DNA of 64,000 bases from Clostridiales bacterium (GTDB lineage: Bacteria > Bacillota > Clostridia > Lachnospirales > Lachnospiraceae): positions 62,001 through 126,000 of the forward strand of contig DUNO01000049.1 of the NCBI GenBank assembly GCA_012839295.1. Direction: 5' to 3'. Both the position numbers and the translations under genes were made by a program. Positions 17,468-25,305 of this stretch are shown one piece after another. Every line of letters starts with the position of its first letter. Position 1 is the stretch's first letter. Below the pieces are notes generated by a model that was given only the letters and a program-made list of their open reading frames with translations, did no database searches and was not told the DNA's origin.

Positions 17468-17494
17468 GTTGTCCTTAACCAACCATATTCGGTT
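17468..17494 (-). promoter_or_regulatory. Two adjacent six-base-loop hairpins before the attenuator
   Basis: On the RNA, AACC-GAAUAU-GGUU (17494-17481) is followed after one base by GUU-AAGGAC-AAC (17479-17468), which abuts the terminator stem. A pair of hexaloop hairpins next to a terminator is the layout of ANTAR-protein target RNAs. The second loop has A at position 1 and G at position 4 as those do; the first does not. No ANTAR gene is in the window. Confidence 0.4.
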
Positions 17495-17654
17495 ATTTCA
17501 TCCTGACAAACATTTGGCCTTTAGGCCCTCAATGTCGGATGTGAAATGTTCTTCATCTCACACTATTTTTTTGTTACCAATGAATGAAGCAGCTGCTTTA
17601 AAATAGTTTCCCTCCTACATAGATATAAGGAGAAGGTATATCCGGGGCATAATC

Positions 17655-17708
17655 AAAAAATAAAAAAAGACGATTTGCCTGTGTTATTCCTAACCAACAA
17701 ATCGTCTT
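17655..17708 (-). terminator. Promoter-proximal terminator in the amtB leader
   Basis: Perfect 11-bp stem AAGACGATTTG / CAAATCGTCTT (17698-17708 with 17667-17677) followed by TTTTTTTATTTTTT. Its loop carries GTT-AGGAAT-AAC, close to the GTT-AAGGAC-AAC element before the second terminator. It lies about 35 bases after the predicted start of transcription, so it must be passed to make amtB mRNA; it could also end the DUF6179 transcript. Confidence 0.8.
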
Positions 17709-17748
17709 CGATTATTATTTATATTATGCGTTCCTTTTAATGAGGTTC

Positions 17749-17777
17749 ATTATACAGATAATTCCGCTCAGCGTCAA
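17749..17777 (-). promoter_or_regulatory. Sigma-A promoter of amtB-glnK
   Basis: TTGACG (17772-17777) and TATAAT (17749-17754) are exactly 17 bp apart on the reverse strand. Transcription should begin near 17742, giving a leader of about 375 bases before amtB. Confidence 0.8.
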
Positions 17778-17983
17778 TGATTATTTATTAATGTTTTTGC
17801 ACTTTAAAACTTAACTTTTTTAAGTCCGCTTAATTCTCCCCTTGTTCCAACGGAGCTTCAATTACTTTTTTTAAGTTTTACGTCCAGTTTATTAACTTAT
17901 ATAATGTACGCTTTATATCAATATGCACTGGAAGCCAGGCTCTGTCATCTGTTATGTCAAGATATTTATCTATGGGCAAAATA

Positions 17984-18934
17984 TTATTTAACAAAGATCC
18001 TGTCCAGATAATGATGCTCCGCTCCACGGATTACGGTAGCCGCAAAATCCCCCACATCCCCCAGCAGATATTCCTTAAGATCCCGGTTCCCATAGGCATG
18101 CCGTATCAGGGCTTCAATATAATCCCCTATCCCCGCCTCCAGCTCTTCCCTGGTTTTGCTCAGTACAAAAGCTTCAATTTTCTGGTAGTCCGATTCCTTG
18201 AAACCCTGATCCTGTATGGGACTTCCTGCTATCATATGGCCGATCAAATTCCTTAGCAGGATACTGCAGATATTAATCAGCAGATCCTCATGATCCTCGT
18301 GGTAGCGTTCCAGCACCTCCAGCACATATGCCTCCGGCAGCTTATTCAGGAAATACTGCTCTAATTTAACGTAGCTTAGGTATTGGTAAATTGCATCAAT
18401 GCCGCATCGGGGTTCATAGGGCAATATGGTAGGATAGTCCAGGGTTAATATATGGTTTTGCGGCTGGTACCTGGCATCATAGTAAAGAAAAAATGCCGGC
18501 ATTCCCTTGACCACGGTCTCGATATAGCCACGGTTACGGTATCCGTTAAATTCCAGGATGAACTCATCATATAACTGCTTTGCCCTCGCCACCTTTTGCA
18601 CTACTAACTGGTATCCTATCCGGTAAGCTTCCTTTGCCGTCTTATTCCCGGATTTACTTATAATTGTATTCGTTGGTCCTGAATTATATTTATCCTGGTC
18701 CTCTGCGCCTTGATCCTTATTCTTTACCTCTTGGTTTTCTGTACCTTGACCCCTTATATCCTGATTCTCTTCACTATCCAAGCTTGACGATCCGTACTCT
18801 TCTATACAGTATATTACTGCATCCATAAGCTGCTTTGCCACATCATAGGTTATTGAAGTGCTCTCCTTACTGGTGTAACCCTCCGTCAGCTCCGCAACAA
18901 TTGGAATAAGCTCCTTCATCTCATATTCAATCAT
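17984..18934 (-). CDS. DUF6179 family protein
   Basis: About 316 residues, soluble, no signal peptide. The ATG at 18934 is chosen because it overlaps the stop of the preceding gene, has GAGG upstream and opens the conserved part (MIEYEMKELIPIVAELTEGY). The frame is open 56 codons further, but this overlaps the coding region of the neighbour. There is a charged, Gln/Glu/Asp-rich linker around residues 50-85 (EENQDIRGQGTENQE), followed by a helical domain with AYRIGYQLVVQKVARAKQLYD, YLSYVKLEQYFLNKLP and a second block LRNLIGHMIAGSP. I recall these proteins as DUF6179, always next to DUF6323. Role unknown. No catalytic motif is visible. Confidence 0.7.
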   Translation of the reverse strand: MIEYEMKELIPIVAELTEGYTSKESTSITYDVAKQLMDAVIYCIEEYGSSSLDSEENQDIRGQGTENQEVKNKDQGAEDQDKYNSGPTNTIISKSGNKTAKEAYRIGYQLVVQKVARAKQLYDEFILEFNGYRNRGYIETVVKGMPAFFLYYDARYQPQNHILTLDYPTILPYEPRCGIDAIYQYLSYVKLEQYFLNKLPEAYVLEVLERYHEDHEDLLINICSILLRNLIGHMIAGSPIQDQGFKESDYQKIEAFVLSKTREELEAGIGDYIEALIRHAYGNRDLKEYLLGDVGDFAATVIRGAEHHYLDRIFVK

Positions 18935-19448
18935 CTTCATCCTCATATTCTCCCATAAGTTCATCCTCTTCAAGCTCCCTACCAGCCTGTTCCAACGGAT
19001 ATTTACCAAAAAATCCATGGGACATTTTCCGTATTTCTCTAGCAAATCTTTCCAAGCAGGTATCTTCCAGATGTTCCAGGGAGCCTTGGCATTCACCGTC
19101 AAAATGCTTTTTCATATATTCAAGCAGTTCGTCATCCGTCAGCTCATCCAGGGATTCATTCTTGTAAAGATAAAAAATATTTTGCAGGGCCTCCAAGGTG
19201 TCAGCATAATTATCCTGATAAATATAAGGGGAATCACAAAATGCAAATATTAGCTTTGGCAAAATCCCTTCGCCAAATTCAATCCTCTCCTGTTCCTTCA
19301 AGCTGTTTCTTCTTGCAACCAGCAGTAGCTGTGCCTCCTGCTCCGATAACCGGACACCGAATTTCTCCGTATACTGGTTGCAGGCTATCACCTTTTGCAG
19401 TTGCTGCTTATTCTGTTCCTGTAAATCCAAAAAGTAATTATCATCCAT
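18927..19448 (-). CDS. DUF6323 family protein
   Basis: 173 residues, soluble and acidic. Central features are ARRNSLKEQERIEFGEGIL, FCDSPYIYQDNYADTLEAL, FYLYKNESLDELTDDELLE and CQGSLEHLEDTCLERFAREI, which match my memory of the clostridial DUF6323 family. The C-terminus is strongly acidic (EEDELMGEYEDEDD) and overlaps the next gene. A GAGGGG ribosome site and a good promoter stand upstream. The gene pair DUF6323-DUF6179 forms a two-gene operon ahead of amtB. The role is unknown; nothing here links it to nitrogen except position. Confidence 0.75.
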   Translation of the reverse strand: MDDNYFLDLQEQNKQQLQKVIACNQYTEKFGVRLSEQEAQLLLVARRNSLKEQERIEFGEGILPKLIFAFCDSPYIYQDNYADTLEALQNIFYLYKNESLDELTDDELLEYMKKHFDGECQGSLEHLEDTCLERFAREIRKMSHGFFGKYPLEQAGRELEEDELMGEYEDEDD

Positions 19449-19480
19449 AAGAGCACCCCTCGCTTATTTGATAAGAACTG

Positions 19481-19509
19481 ATTATATGCTTCCGGATTCC
19501 GGATTACAA
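19481..19509 (-). promoter_or_regulatory. Promoter of the DUF6323-DUF6179 operon
   Basis: TTGTAA (19504-19509) and TATAAT (19481-19486) are 17 bp apart on the reverse strand, about 30 bases before the gene start. Confidence 0.65.
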
Positions 19510-19512
19510 GTC

Positions 19513-19541
19513 TTGAAAAATTCCCGGTTTTGTGGTATGAT
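19513..19541 (+). promoter_or_regulatory. Plus-strand promoter facing a long hairpin
   Basis: TTGAAA (19513-19518) and TATGAT (19536-19541) with 17 bp between. A transcript from here would start directly in the hairpin at 19546-19590 and run antisense to the deacetylase gene. No plus-strand gene follows until 20772. Confidence 0.4.
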
Positions 19542-19545
19542 AATA

Positions 19546-19590
19546 GCAGAAAAGATGGAGAACAAGTAACTGGTTTTCCATCTTTTCTGC
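19546..19590. terminator. Perfect 14-bp hairpin, possible bidirectional terminator
   Basis: GCAGAAAAGATGGA (19546-19559) pairs with TCCATCTTTTCTGC (19577-19590) without mismatch; the loop adds GAAC/GTTT. No clean T-run follows on either strand. It stands about 90 bases behind the deacetylase stop, which it could terminate. Confidence 0.5.
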
Positions 19591-19681
19591 CATCTATATT
19601 TATAAAAATATGAAGAAGCGTTTAGCCGGATCATTCCCCTGCCAGGCTTGCCTGCAGCTTTGCTGCGGGATTAGTGCAGGA

Positions 19682-20491
19682 TTATTGCAGCTCTTCCAGT
19701 GTCCCAAAGGTATATCCCATCTCTTCCCATTTGGTAAGCAGCTCATCCAGAATCACTGAATTTGTCTTGGAGGTGCTGTGCAGCAGGACAATTGCCCCCG
19801 GATGGATTCTTCCGATCAGCTTTTTAAAGGCTTCCTCCTTCGACGGCTGCTTGTCATTATACCAGTCCACATAGGCCAGGCTCCAGAAGAAGGTCTTGTA
19901 GCCCATTTCCTTTGCCATTTTCAGGTTGTTTACACTGTATTTTCCTTGGGGCGGACGGTAGTATTTTACCATGTCCGTTCCTGTCACCTCTTTATATGCG
20001 GCCTCCAGCTCATTTAATTCCTTGCAGAATTCCTCCATGGAAGAGATATGGGACATGTCGGGATGGGTGTAGGTATGGTTCCCTACCGTATGCCCTTCCT
20101 CCACCATCCGCTTTACAAGCTCCGGGCTGGTCTTGATATAATTCCCTACCAAAAAGAAGGTGGCTGGAACCTTGTGCTTTTTCAAGGTGTCCAGAATCGA
20201 GGCCGTATAACCGTTCTCATATCCGGCATCAAAGGTCAGGTAAATGACCTTTTTATTGGTATCGCCCAGATAATATGTATCATACTTCTTTAATTCGTCC
20301 TTCGTAGCATTGCCGGTAGGCGGCTGGCCTTCGGAGGAAAATCCCAGCCCCCAGTTCTGTGCGCTTGTCTGGATCGCCAATTTTTCACGGTGGCCGTTTA
20401 CAAGAATGGCAATCTCAGCCCCCAGGAAATATAGCATGATAAATATAATAGTTCCTATCACCCACTGTTTTCTCTTGAATATTTTTTTCAT
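19682..20491 (-). CDS. pdaA: PdaA-type polysaccharide / muramic delta-lactam deacetylase
   Basis: 269 residues. An N-terminal membrane anchor or signal (about residues 10-32) precedes the NodB domain. Active-site motifs: YLTFDAGYENG (first metal Asp pair), GNHTYTHPDM (HxxxH motif 2), YYRPPQGKYS (motif 3), FWSLAYVDW (motif 4) and IVLLHST (motif 5). TFDAGYENG rather than TFDDG is characteristic of the PdaA group, which removes acetyl from muramic acid so that spore cortex delta-lactam can form. This fits a spore-forming clostridium. It is a single-gene unit. Another wall-sugar deacetylase role is possible. Confidence 0.85.
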   Translation of the reverse strand: MKKIFKRKQWVIGTIIFIMLYFLGAEIAILVNGHREKLAIQTSAQNWGLGFSSEGQPPTGNATKDELKKYDTYYLGDTNKKVIYLTFDAGYENGYTASILDTLKKHKVPATFFLVGNYIKTSPELVKRMVEEGHTVGNHTYTHPDMSHISSMEEFCKELNELEAAYKEVTGTDMVKYYRPPQGKYSVNNLKMAKEMGYKTFFWSLAYVDWYNDKQPSKEEAFKKLIGRIHPGAIVLLHSTSKTNSVILDELLTKWEEMGYTFGTLEELQ

Positions 20492-20771
20492 GATGCCCCC
20501 AAATTATTTCTTTGTAAATTATATTGAAGGGAAGGGGAAATCATTCTTGTTTCGTCACATAAGTTATCTCAGCCCCGGAAGTCCGGCTTTTTTGACAATT
20601 AAAAAACTCATTTCTATTATTATGAATTAGATTTAACATTATTTCACATATAGTGATAATATTACACAAGGATTCCTTCCCCATTTACTAATTGAAATCA
20701 GAAAAATGCACATAATAACTATACTTATTTACAATCAAATGGCTACAATAATGGGAAAGGAAGTATGGAAA

Positions 20772-20990
20772 ATGTCTGATAGAATGAAGGAAATGATGAA
20801 AATGTTTCGAAAGAGCAAAAGAAGGAACCATAGAATGGCCGCTATGATGCTTGGCGGTATGGGCGTTCTTGCAGCGGTTGCAACAACAGCTGCTTTCCTG
20901 GTGAAAAAAAATAAAAAAATGAAGTATGGCCAATCTATGGAGCATTGCAATTCAGATTCCCCTTCCGAGGAAGAAGACTTTCAGATTTAA
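20772..20990 (+). CDS. Small single-pass membrane protein
   Basis: 72 residues. The ATG at 20772 is preferred to upstream ATGs because AAGGAAG (20757-20763) stands at usable distance. Sequence order: a Met/Lys/Arg-rich basic N-terminus (MKEMMKMFRKSKRR), one hydrophobic helix (MLGGMGVLAAVATTAAFLV, residues ~25-43), then a basic stop (KKNKKMK) and an acidic tail (SPSEEEDF). It is followed by a good plus-strand terminator, which supports that it is a real gene. The general build recalls small YtxH-like envelope proteins, but I do not recognise a family. Confidence 0.6.
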   Translation: MSDRMKEMMKMFRKSKRRNHRMAAMMLGGMGVLAAVATTAAFLVKKNKKMKYGQSMEHCNSDSPSEEEDFQI

Positions 20991-21026
20991 TTCTTACCTG
21001 TGGATACATGAGACAAATTAGCAGTA

Positions 21027-21054
21027 AGTGGCGTAGCGTAAGAGCTACGCCACT
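21027..21054 (+). terminator. Terminator of the small membrane protein gene
   Basis: Perfect 11-bp stem AGTGGCGTAGC / GCTACGCCACT with loop GTAAGA, followed by CTTTCATTTCATTT. Confidence 0.75.
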
Positions 21055-21072
21055 CTTTCATTTCATTTGCCT

Positions 21073-21094
21073 AAAAGCTCTTCTTTCGAAGAGC
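21073..21094 (-). terminator. Terminator facing the opposite way, behind the esterase remnant
   Basis: On the reverse strand GCTCTT-CGAAAG-AAGAGC is followed by TTTTAG. It ends the operon transcribed toward it from the GH106 region. Confidence 0.55.
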
Positions 21095-21165
21095 ATACGA
21101 AGCTCATTATCGGTCAACCTAAAATATTTTTCTTTCTAAATGGTAAATAGGACAAGTTTTGTATT

Positions 21166-22047
21166 TTAAAGGATTAATTCAAAGGGCTTCGCCGGATTGT
21201 CCGACTTATTGTAAAGATTTACCTCATAAAAGGGTGTCCTTGCAAAGGAAACCACCGTTCCTGAAGGGATTTCTCCCTCAATCAATAAACCATCCTCTGC
21301 AACAGACACTTTCTCAGGGATAATAGCTTCCCCTTTTGCGTCTTTAATAACCAAAGCATTCACCTGGTCTCCCTTTACATACAGACCCTCGCCATTATGG
21401 AAACCTACCCGTATTCCCTCCTTGACACGTTTTACTTCCTTGAATTCAGGCGGGTCACATAACAGGCTTTCCCCATAGATATGTCCTCTTGCCAGCAGTG
21501 CCAGCCTCGTGCCGATGGGCTTTTTGTGTTTCGGGTGGATATCCCACTCCATGCCCGCATCGGAGGAGCTGACCATCCAGGTATTTGGTACATGTTTTGA
21601 TACTAACTCCTGTTGATGGCGAACCTCCGGGTAATGCCTGCCATCAGCCGCCATCCATTCCCCGAAAGGTGCAAGCTGCACAAACAGGAAGGGCAGCTCA
21701 TCCTTCCATAGGTCACGCCAGCACCGGATCATCCCACCAAAGACCGTTGAATAGAACTTTGCCCTGTCCGAATCGCTTTCACCCTGGTACCAGATTACCC
21801 CGCGGACTGTATAGGGGGCAATCTTTTTCAGCATGGTCTCATACAATCCGCCCGGACGCTTTTCATAATAAGGTCCTATCTGCGGAGCCATCAGCTTTGC
21901 CCTCTCCGGTGATGATGCCATCATATTTATAAAGCCCAGCTGCTCCTCACGGGAAAGCCCCGGCAGCATCAGCTTTGCCGACATCGGTTCAGCCAGGGGA
22001 TTGGAACGGTCGTTCATCGGGTTGGCCTTGAATTTATCAAAGCCAGA
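21166..22047 (-). pseudogene. 5'-truncated sialate O-acetylesterase (SASA family)
   Basis: The frame is open from a TGA at 22048-22050 down to 21166, about 294 codons, with an internal ATG at 22017. The visible part is the C-terminal portion of an SGNH-type carbohydrate esterase: YTVRGVIWYQGESDSDRAKF, FLFVQLAPFGEW, and the catalytic D-x-x-H in WDIHPKHKKPIG. The N-terminal block with the GQSNM-type nucleophile serine and much of the Gly/Asn oxyanion region is absent. The point of truncation coincides with an 18-bp tandem repeat that fills the space to the GH106 gene. No ribosome site precedes the ATG at 22017. I judge it a broken gene; a short protein without the nucleophile should be inactive. 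The original enzyme would have removed acetyl groups from glycans attacked by the GH106 partner. Confidence 0.7.
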
Positions 22048-22181
22048 TCATTTCATCAGGCCAAACCATTTCTTCAGGTCAAACCATTTCTTCAAGTCAA
22101 ACTATTTCTTCAAGTCAAACTATTTTACCGTCTCAAGCCATTTCACCTGCTCAAGCTACTTCATCTGTTTAAACTATGCTT
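22038..22181. repeat. 18-bp tandem repeat, about eight units
   Basis: Diverged units of the type TCAAGTCAAACTATTTCT stand in exact 18-bp register from 22038 to 22181, for example at 22056, 22074, 22092 and 22110. The best-conserved units are in the middle. The array runs from the broken 5' end of the esterase into the last codons of the GH106 gene. Confidence 0.85.
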
Positions 22182-25100
22182 CGTTAATCCCAGTGATTAC
22201 ATAGGTGGCTAACTCTACCCTTCCCGTCATTCCATAATCCTGTACCCTGGCTTTAGGAAAGCCTGCCAAAAGTGCCGCCATACCTTCCGCTGCCTCTTCA
22301 TCCATACCGGCTATCTCAGCTCCCACCAATGACATCGGATTGGCCTTTTCTTCAAAATATTTTCTGGCGATCAGGCGATTGGTCAGGGTGCTCGCCACCT
22401 CTACCTGGATCGTGTTTTCTCCGGCAGTCAGAAGGTCGCTGATATCTACGGCACGCTTGTTAAAATCATATGCTGCTGCCTTTTGCCCGTTTACATATAC
22501 CGCAGCTGAATTGCCATTTGTGCTTTCTATCTTAAGCACCGCCCCGTTCTTCTTTGACCAGCCGGAGGGCAGGGTCACCTTCGTGGTATAGTACCCAACG
22601 CCTGAAACCTCAGGACCTACCTCAGGAATGTCCTTCCAGGGCTTTAAGGCCGTATTGCCGACAGGAATCCTCGTCTTCTTTGTGGTGTAAAAAACTTCGT
22701 CTGTAATGATGCCAAGTCCCCTGTCTTCCCTAATGGTAACCTTATCACCTTCATCCCAGTCCTCTACCTCCAGAGACCATTCCGAAAGTACGATATTCTC
22801 CGGCACTGTAACCTTCTTGGATACCCTGCTGCCATCGCTGAACACCACCTCGTATTCACCGCTCTTATAGGCCACTATGGAATATTTGCCCTTTTCTGCA
22901 CGCACCTCACTGGCATTGCCAGACACTGCATGAACCTTATCCCTCTCCTGCTTATGAAGGGAAATAACACCAGCCTCTCCCGGCATTAAGATTACCTCCA
23001 CCAAGGTATAGCCATCCTTCTGCTGGTAAACGGCAAGCTCTTCCTCCCTTCCGTCAAATCCGTTGATCCGGTAAGGCTTACCCATCCCCTTGAGCTTTAA
23101 CTTGGCTGTAAATGCTTCTTTCTGGGTATACATGTAGTTATATACAAAGACATAATCTACATCCATATCCTCACGCAGGAAGGTAAATATATTCCTATTC
23201 TCTTCCTCAAACCCGGCGCGCGGCAGAACGCCCAAGGCCGCCAGGGCTTCCTTAGTCATAGCTTGGTCAGATACCCTTACTACATTATTCAATTGCACCA
23301 GCTCCTCAATCAGAGCCTTTAATTCTTCATCCCGGCCATCGTTGTAAGGTGTTGTGCCGGCTGCCTTTTTATGATATTTATCTTTTCCGATATGGATGGT
23401 CTCCGTAACCCCATCAACCAAAACCACCGGCAGCCCCTGCTTTGCCCATTCATAGATCTGCTTTGCACTGCTTAAGGGGAAGGCCTCCTGATAAATAATC
23501 AGTGCCTGGTATCCCGGTCCCTCAGGAGTTATAACCCCATCCTTATAAGTGACGGCCTCATCCTCCAGGATCTGGGGGGCAAAGTAATCATAGGTGTAAC
23601 CGGAATTCTGCAGCTTCATGTCCTTCCAGTAGATTCCCTCATTGGCTCGCATCAGCTTATTTTCGTAGACGTCCTTTTCATTCCCATACATCATGTACAT
23701 ATTATTGAAAAAATAATCCAGCCTCAGGATACCGATGTCGATACGTGGCTTTCCCTGACGGAGTATCATCTGGTATCTGGCCATCATACCGGTCCAGTCA
23801 TTATAATGCTGGTAGGCCGGCTGGCGGCTGCCAAAGCGCTCCGAGAAAATGGGCAGCATCCCCTCATGCCCGGGCCAATAGGTGGACGCATCAGCTCCGG
23901 CAATGCTGGAATAGCCGTGGAGTACCGTCTTATTGACACCTGCCGCAAACTGGGTATAGATAATCTGGGTAAAGAAATCCAGCCCAAGCATATAATTATG
24001 TAAGGTAGCGCCTGTCTCACTTGAGAATAAATGCCGGTAGAGATGGGCTGTCCCAGCCAAGCCACGGTACGCATCAATCTGCGATGCAAATTCCAGGGAT
24101 TCCGTCTCTATTCCGTCCACATATTTTCCCGGCTGGGATATCTCAAAGGGCATGCCATAAGAAATCTCTGCACGGAGTTCCATGCCCACGTTATGGAGCC
24201 ACTCCTGGAAGGGCTTTAACATGCTGTCCATGTATAGGCCCGTTAAGGTCTGGTAAAAATCATTTTTGACCTTTTCACCGAGAGCTTTATCCGTCATTTC
24301 AAAATAAAAGAAGCCCGGGGACATCATCATCGGTATGCATTTAACGATATAGGGCAGGTAGGGCACCAGATCATAGCCCCGGCGTTTTTCAAATTCCTCC
24401 AGCATGTGATAGCCCCAGAAAATGCCGCCCTTCCCATAGGTTGACAGCTCCAGGGAATCCATGTACATCATCACCCTGCCATTCTCCTTGATGGTCTGCA
24501 CCAGATCCGGCTTCATGATTTCTTTTTTCCAATAATCTATTACAGCCTCTACACCGTATTTATCAATATAGTTGACTGTATAGGATATACTGGCGGAGGG
24601 CTCTGCCGTCTGCCCTGTCCCATGCATCCAGAAGGCCATAAGCTCGTAATCCCCATCCTTTGGTGCTGTCCAGGTAAGGCTGTTATCATCAACCTGAGCT
24701 GTCAATACCTGGATGCTGGTTTCATCCATGACCCTGGACTGTCCATTCTGTCCGGCTACCTTACCTGCCACTACTGCCACTAATTCCTGTTTATGAACAT
24801 TTGGCATTTTAACCTCACACTTTTGCAGCTTGCCGGTCCGGGTTTCCCCTGCCCGTACTGTCTCACTTGTGAAGTCCAGCTCCTTTGCTGCCGCCTTATG
24901 ATCCGGATCAATCGTAGTCAGGTTCGCATTGGACCAGTTCGTGCCACTGGTTACGCTGGCACCCATGCCACGCTTTGTCACTTCCTTAATCACAAGATCA
25001 GAATCATGAACCCATTCCTCAGAGCCCCAGCCGTAAAGCTTGGAATCAGCCCCAGCTTCTCCCATGGCAAGAAATTCTGCCGCCCCAAAACCGGCTTCAT

Positions 25101-25221
25101 GTAATAATTTAACATCATTTTTTAAGGTTTCATCTGTATGGAAGCCCTCCGCCAGCCACCACCGCACCTCCGGCCAATAGATGATGTCCGGTTTTTGTAG
25201 TTGTTCCTTTGATATTGCCAT
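22174..25221 (-). CDS. GH106-like glycoside hydrolase (alpha-L-rhamnosidase type)
   Basis: 1015 residues, no signal peptide, so cytoplasmic. The N-terminus (PEVRWWLAEGFHTDETLKND, then LLHEAGFGAAEFLAMGEAG) has the pattern of the GH106 catalytic barrel: a W-rich start, a numbered 'lead' helix and AGxGGxE-like strand. Also visible are TSGTNWSNANL, GRVMMYMDSLELSTYGKGGI, EISYGMPFEISQPGKYVDG, YSSIAGADASTYWPGHEG and a late galactose-binding-like beta domain (VLKIESTNGNSAAVYVNGQK, GENTIQVEVASTLTNRL). Length is normal for the family. The last codons run into an 18-bp tandem repeat. It follows a GPH symporter gene and shares a locus with an AraC regulator, so it should work on an imported rhamnoside or similar oligosaccharide. 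The family call is by pattern; the substrate is not proven. Confidence 0.65.
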   Translation of the reverse strand: MAISKEQLQKPDIIYWPEVRWWLAEGFHTDETLKNDVKLLHEAGFGAAEFLAMGEAGADSKLYGWGSEEWVHDSDLVIKEVTKRGMGASVTSGTNWSNANLTTIDPDHKAAAKELDFTSETVRAGETRTGKLQKCEVKMPNVHKQELVAVVAGKVAGQNGQSRVMDETSIQVLTAQVDDNSLTWTAPKDGDYELMAFWMHGTGQTAEPSASISYTVNYIDKYGVEAVIDYWKKEIMKPDLVQTIKENGRVMMYMDSLELSTYGKGGIFWGYHMLEEFEKRRGYDLVPYLPYIVKCIPMMMSPGFFYFEMTDKALGEKVKNDFYQTLTGLYMDSMLKPFQEWLHNVGMELRAEISYGMPFEISQPGKYVDGIETESLEFASQIDAYRGLAGTAHLYRHLFSSETGATLHNYMLGLDFFTQIIYTQFAAGVNKTVLHGYSSIAGADASTYWPGHEGMLPIFSERFGSRQPAYQHYNDWTGMMARYQMILRQGKPRIDIGILRLDYFFNNMYMMYGNEKDVYENKLMRANEGIYWKDMKLQNSGYTYDYFAPQILEDEAVTYKDGVITPEGPGYQALIIYQEAFPLSSAKQIYEWAKQGLPVVLVDGVTETIHIGKDKYHKKAAGTTPYNDGRDEELKALIEELVQLNNVVRVSDQAMTKEALAALGVLPRAGFEEENRNIFTFLREDMDVDYVFVYNYMYTQKEAFTAKLKLKGMGKPYRINGFDGREEELAVYQQKDGYTLVEVILMPGEAGVISLHKQERDKVHAVSGNASEVRAEKGKYSIVAYKSGEYEVVFSDGSRVSKKVTVPENIVLSEWSLEVEDWDEGDKVTIREDRGLGIITDEVFYTTKKTRIPVGNTALKPWKDIPEVGPEVSGVGYYTTKVTLPSGWSKKNGAVLKIESTNGNSAAVYVNGQKAAAYDFNKRAVDISDLLTAGENTIQVEVASTLTNRLIARKYFEEKANPMSLVGAEIAGMDEEAAEGMAALLAGFPKARVQDYGMTGRVELATYVITGINEA

Positions 25222-25305
25222 ACTTATGTTGCTCCTTTCATTTTGGAATTTATTTTAGAATTAAATTTATATAGCTATTCTATCTCCTGTTTTCCATTCC
25301 TTGCT

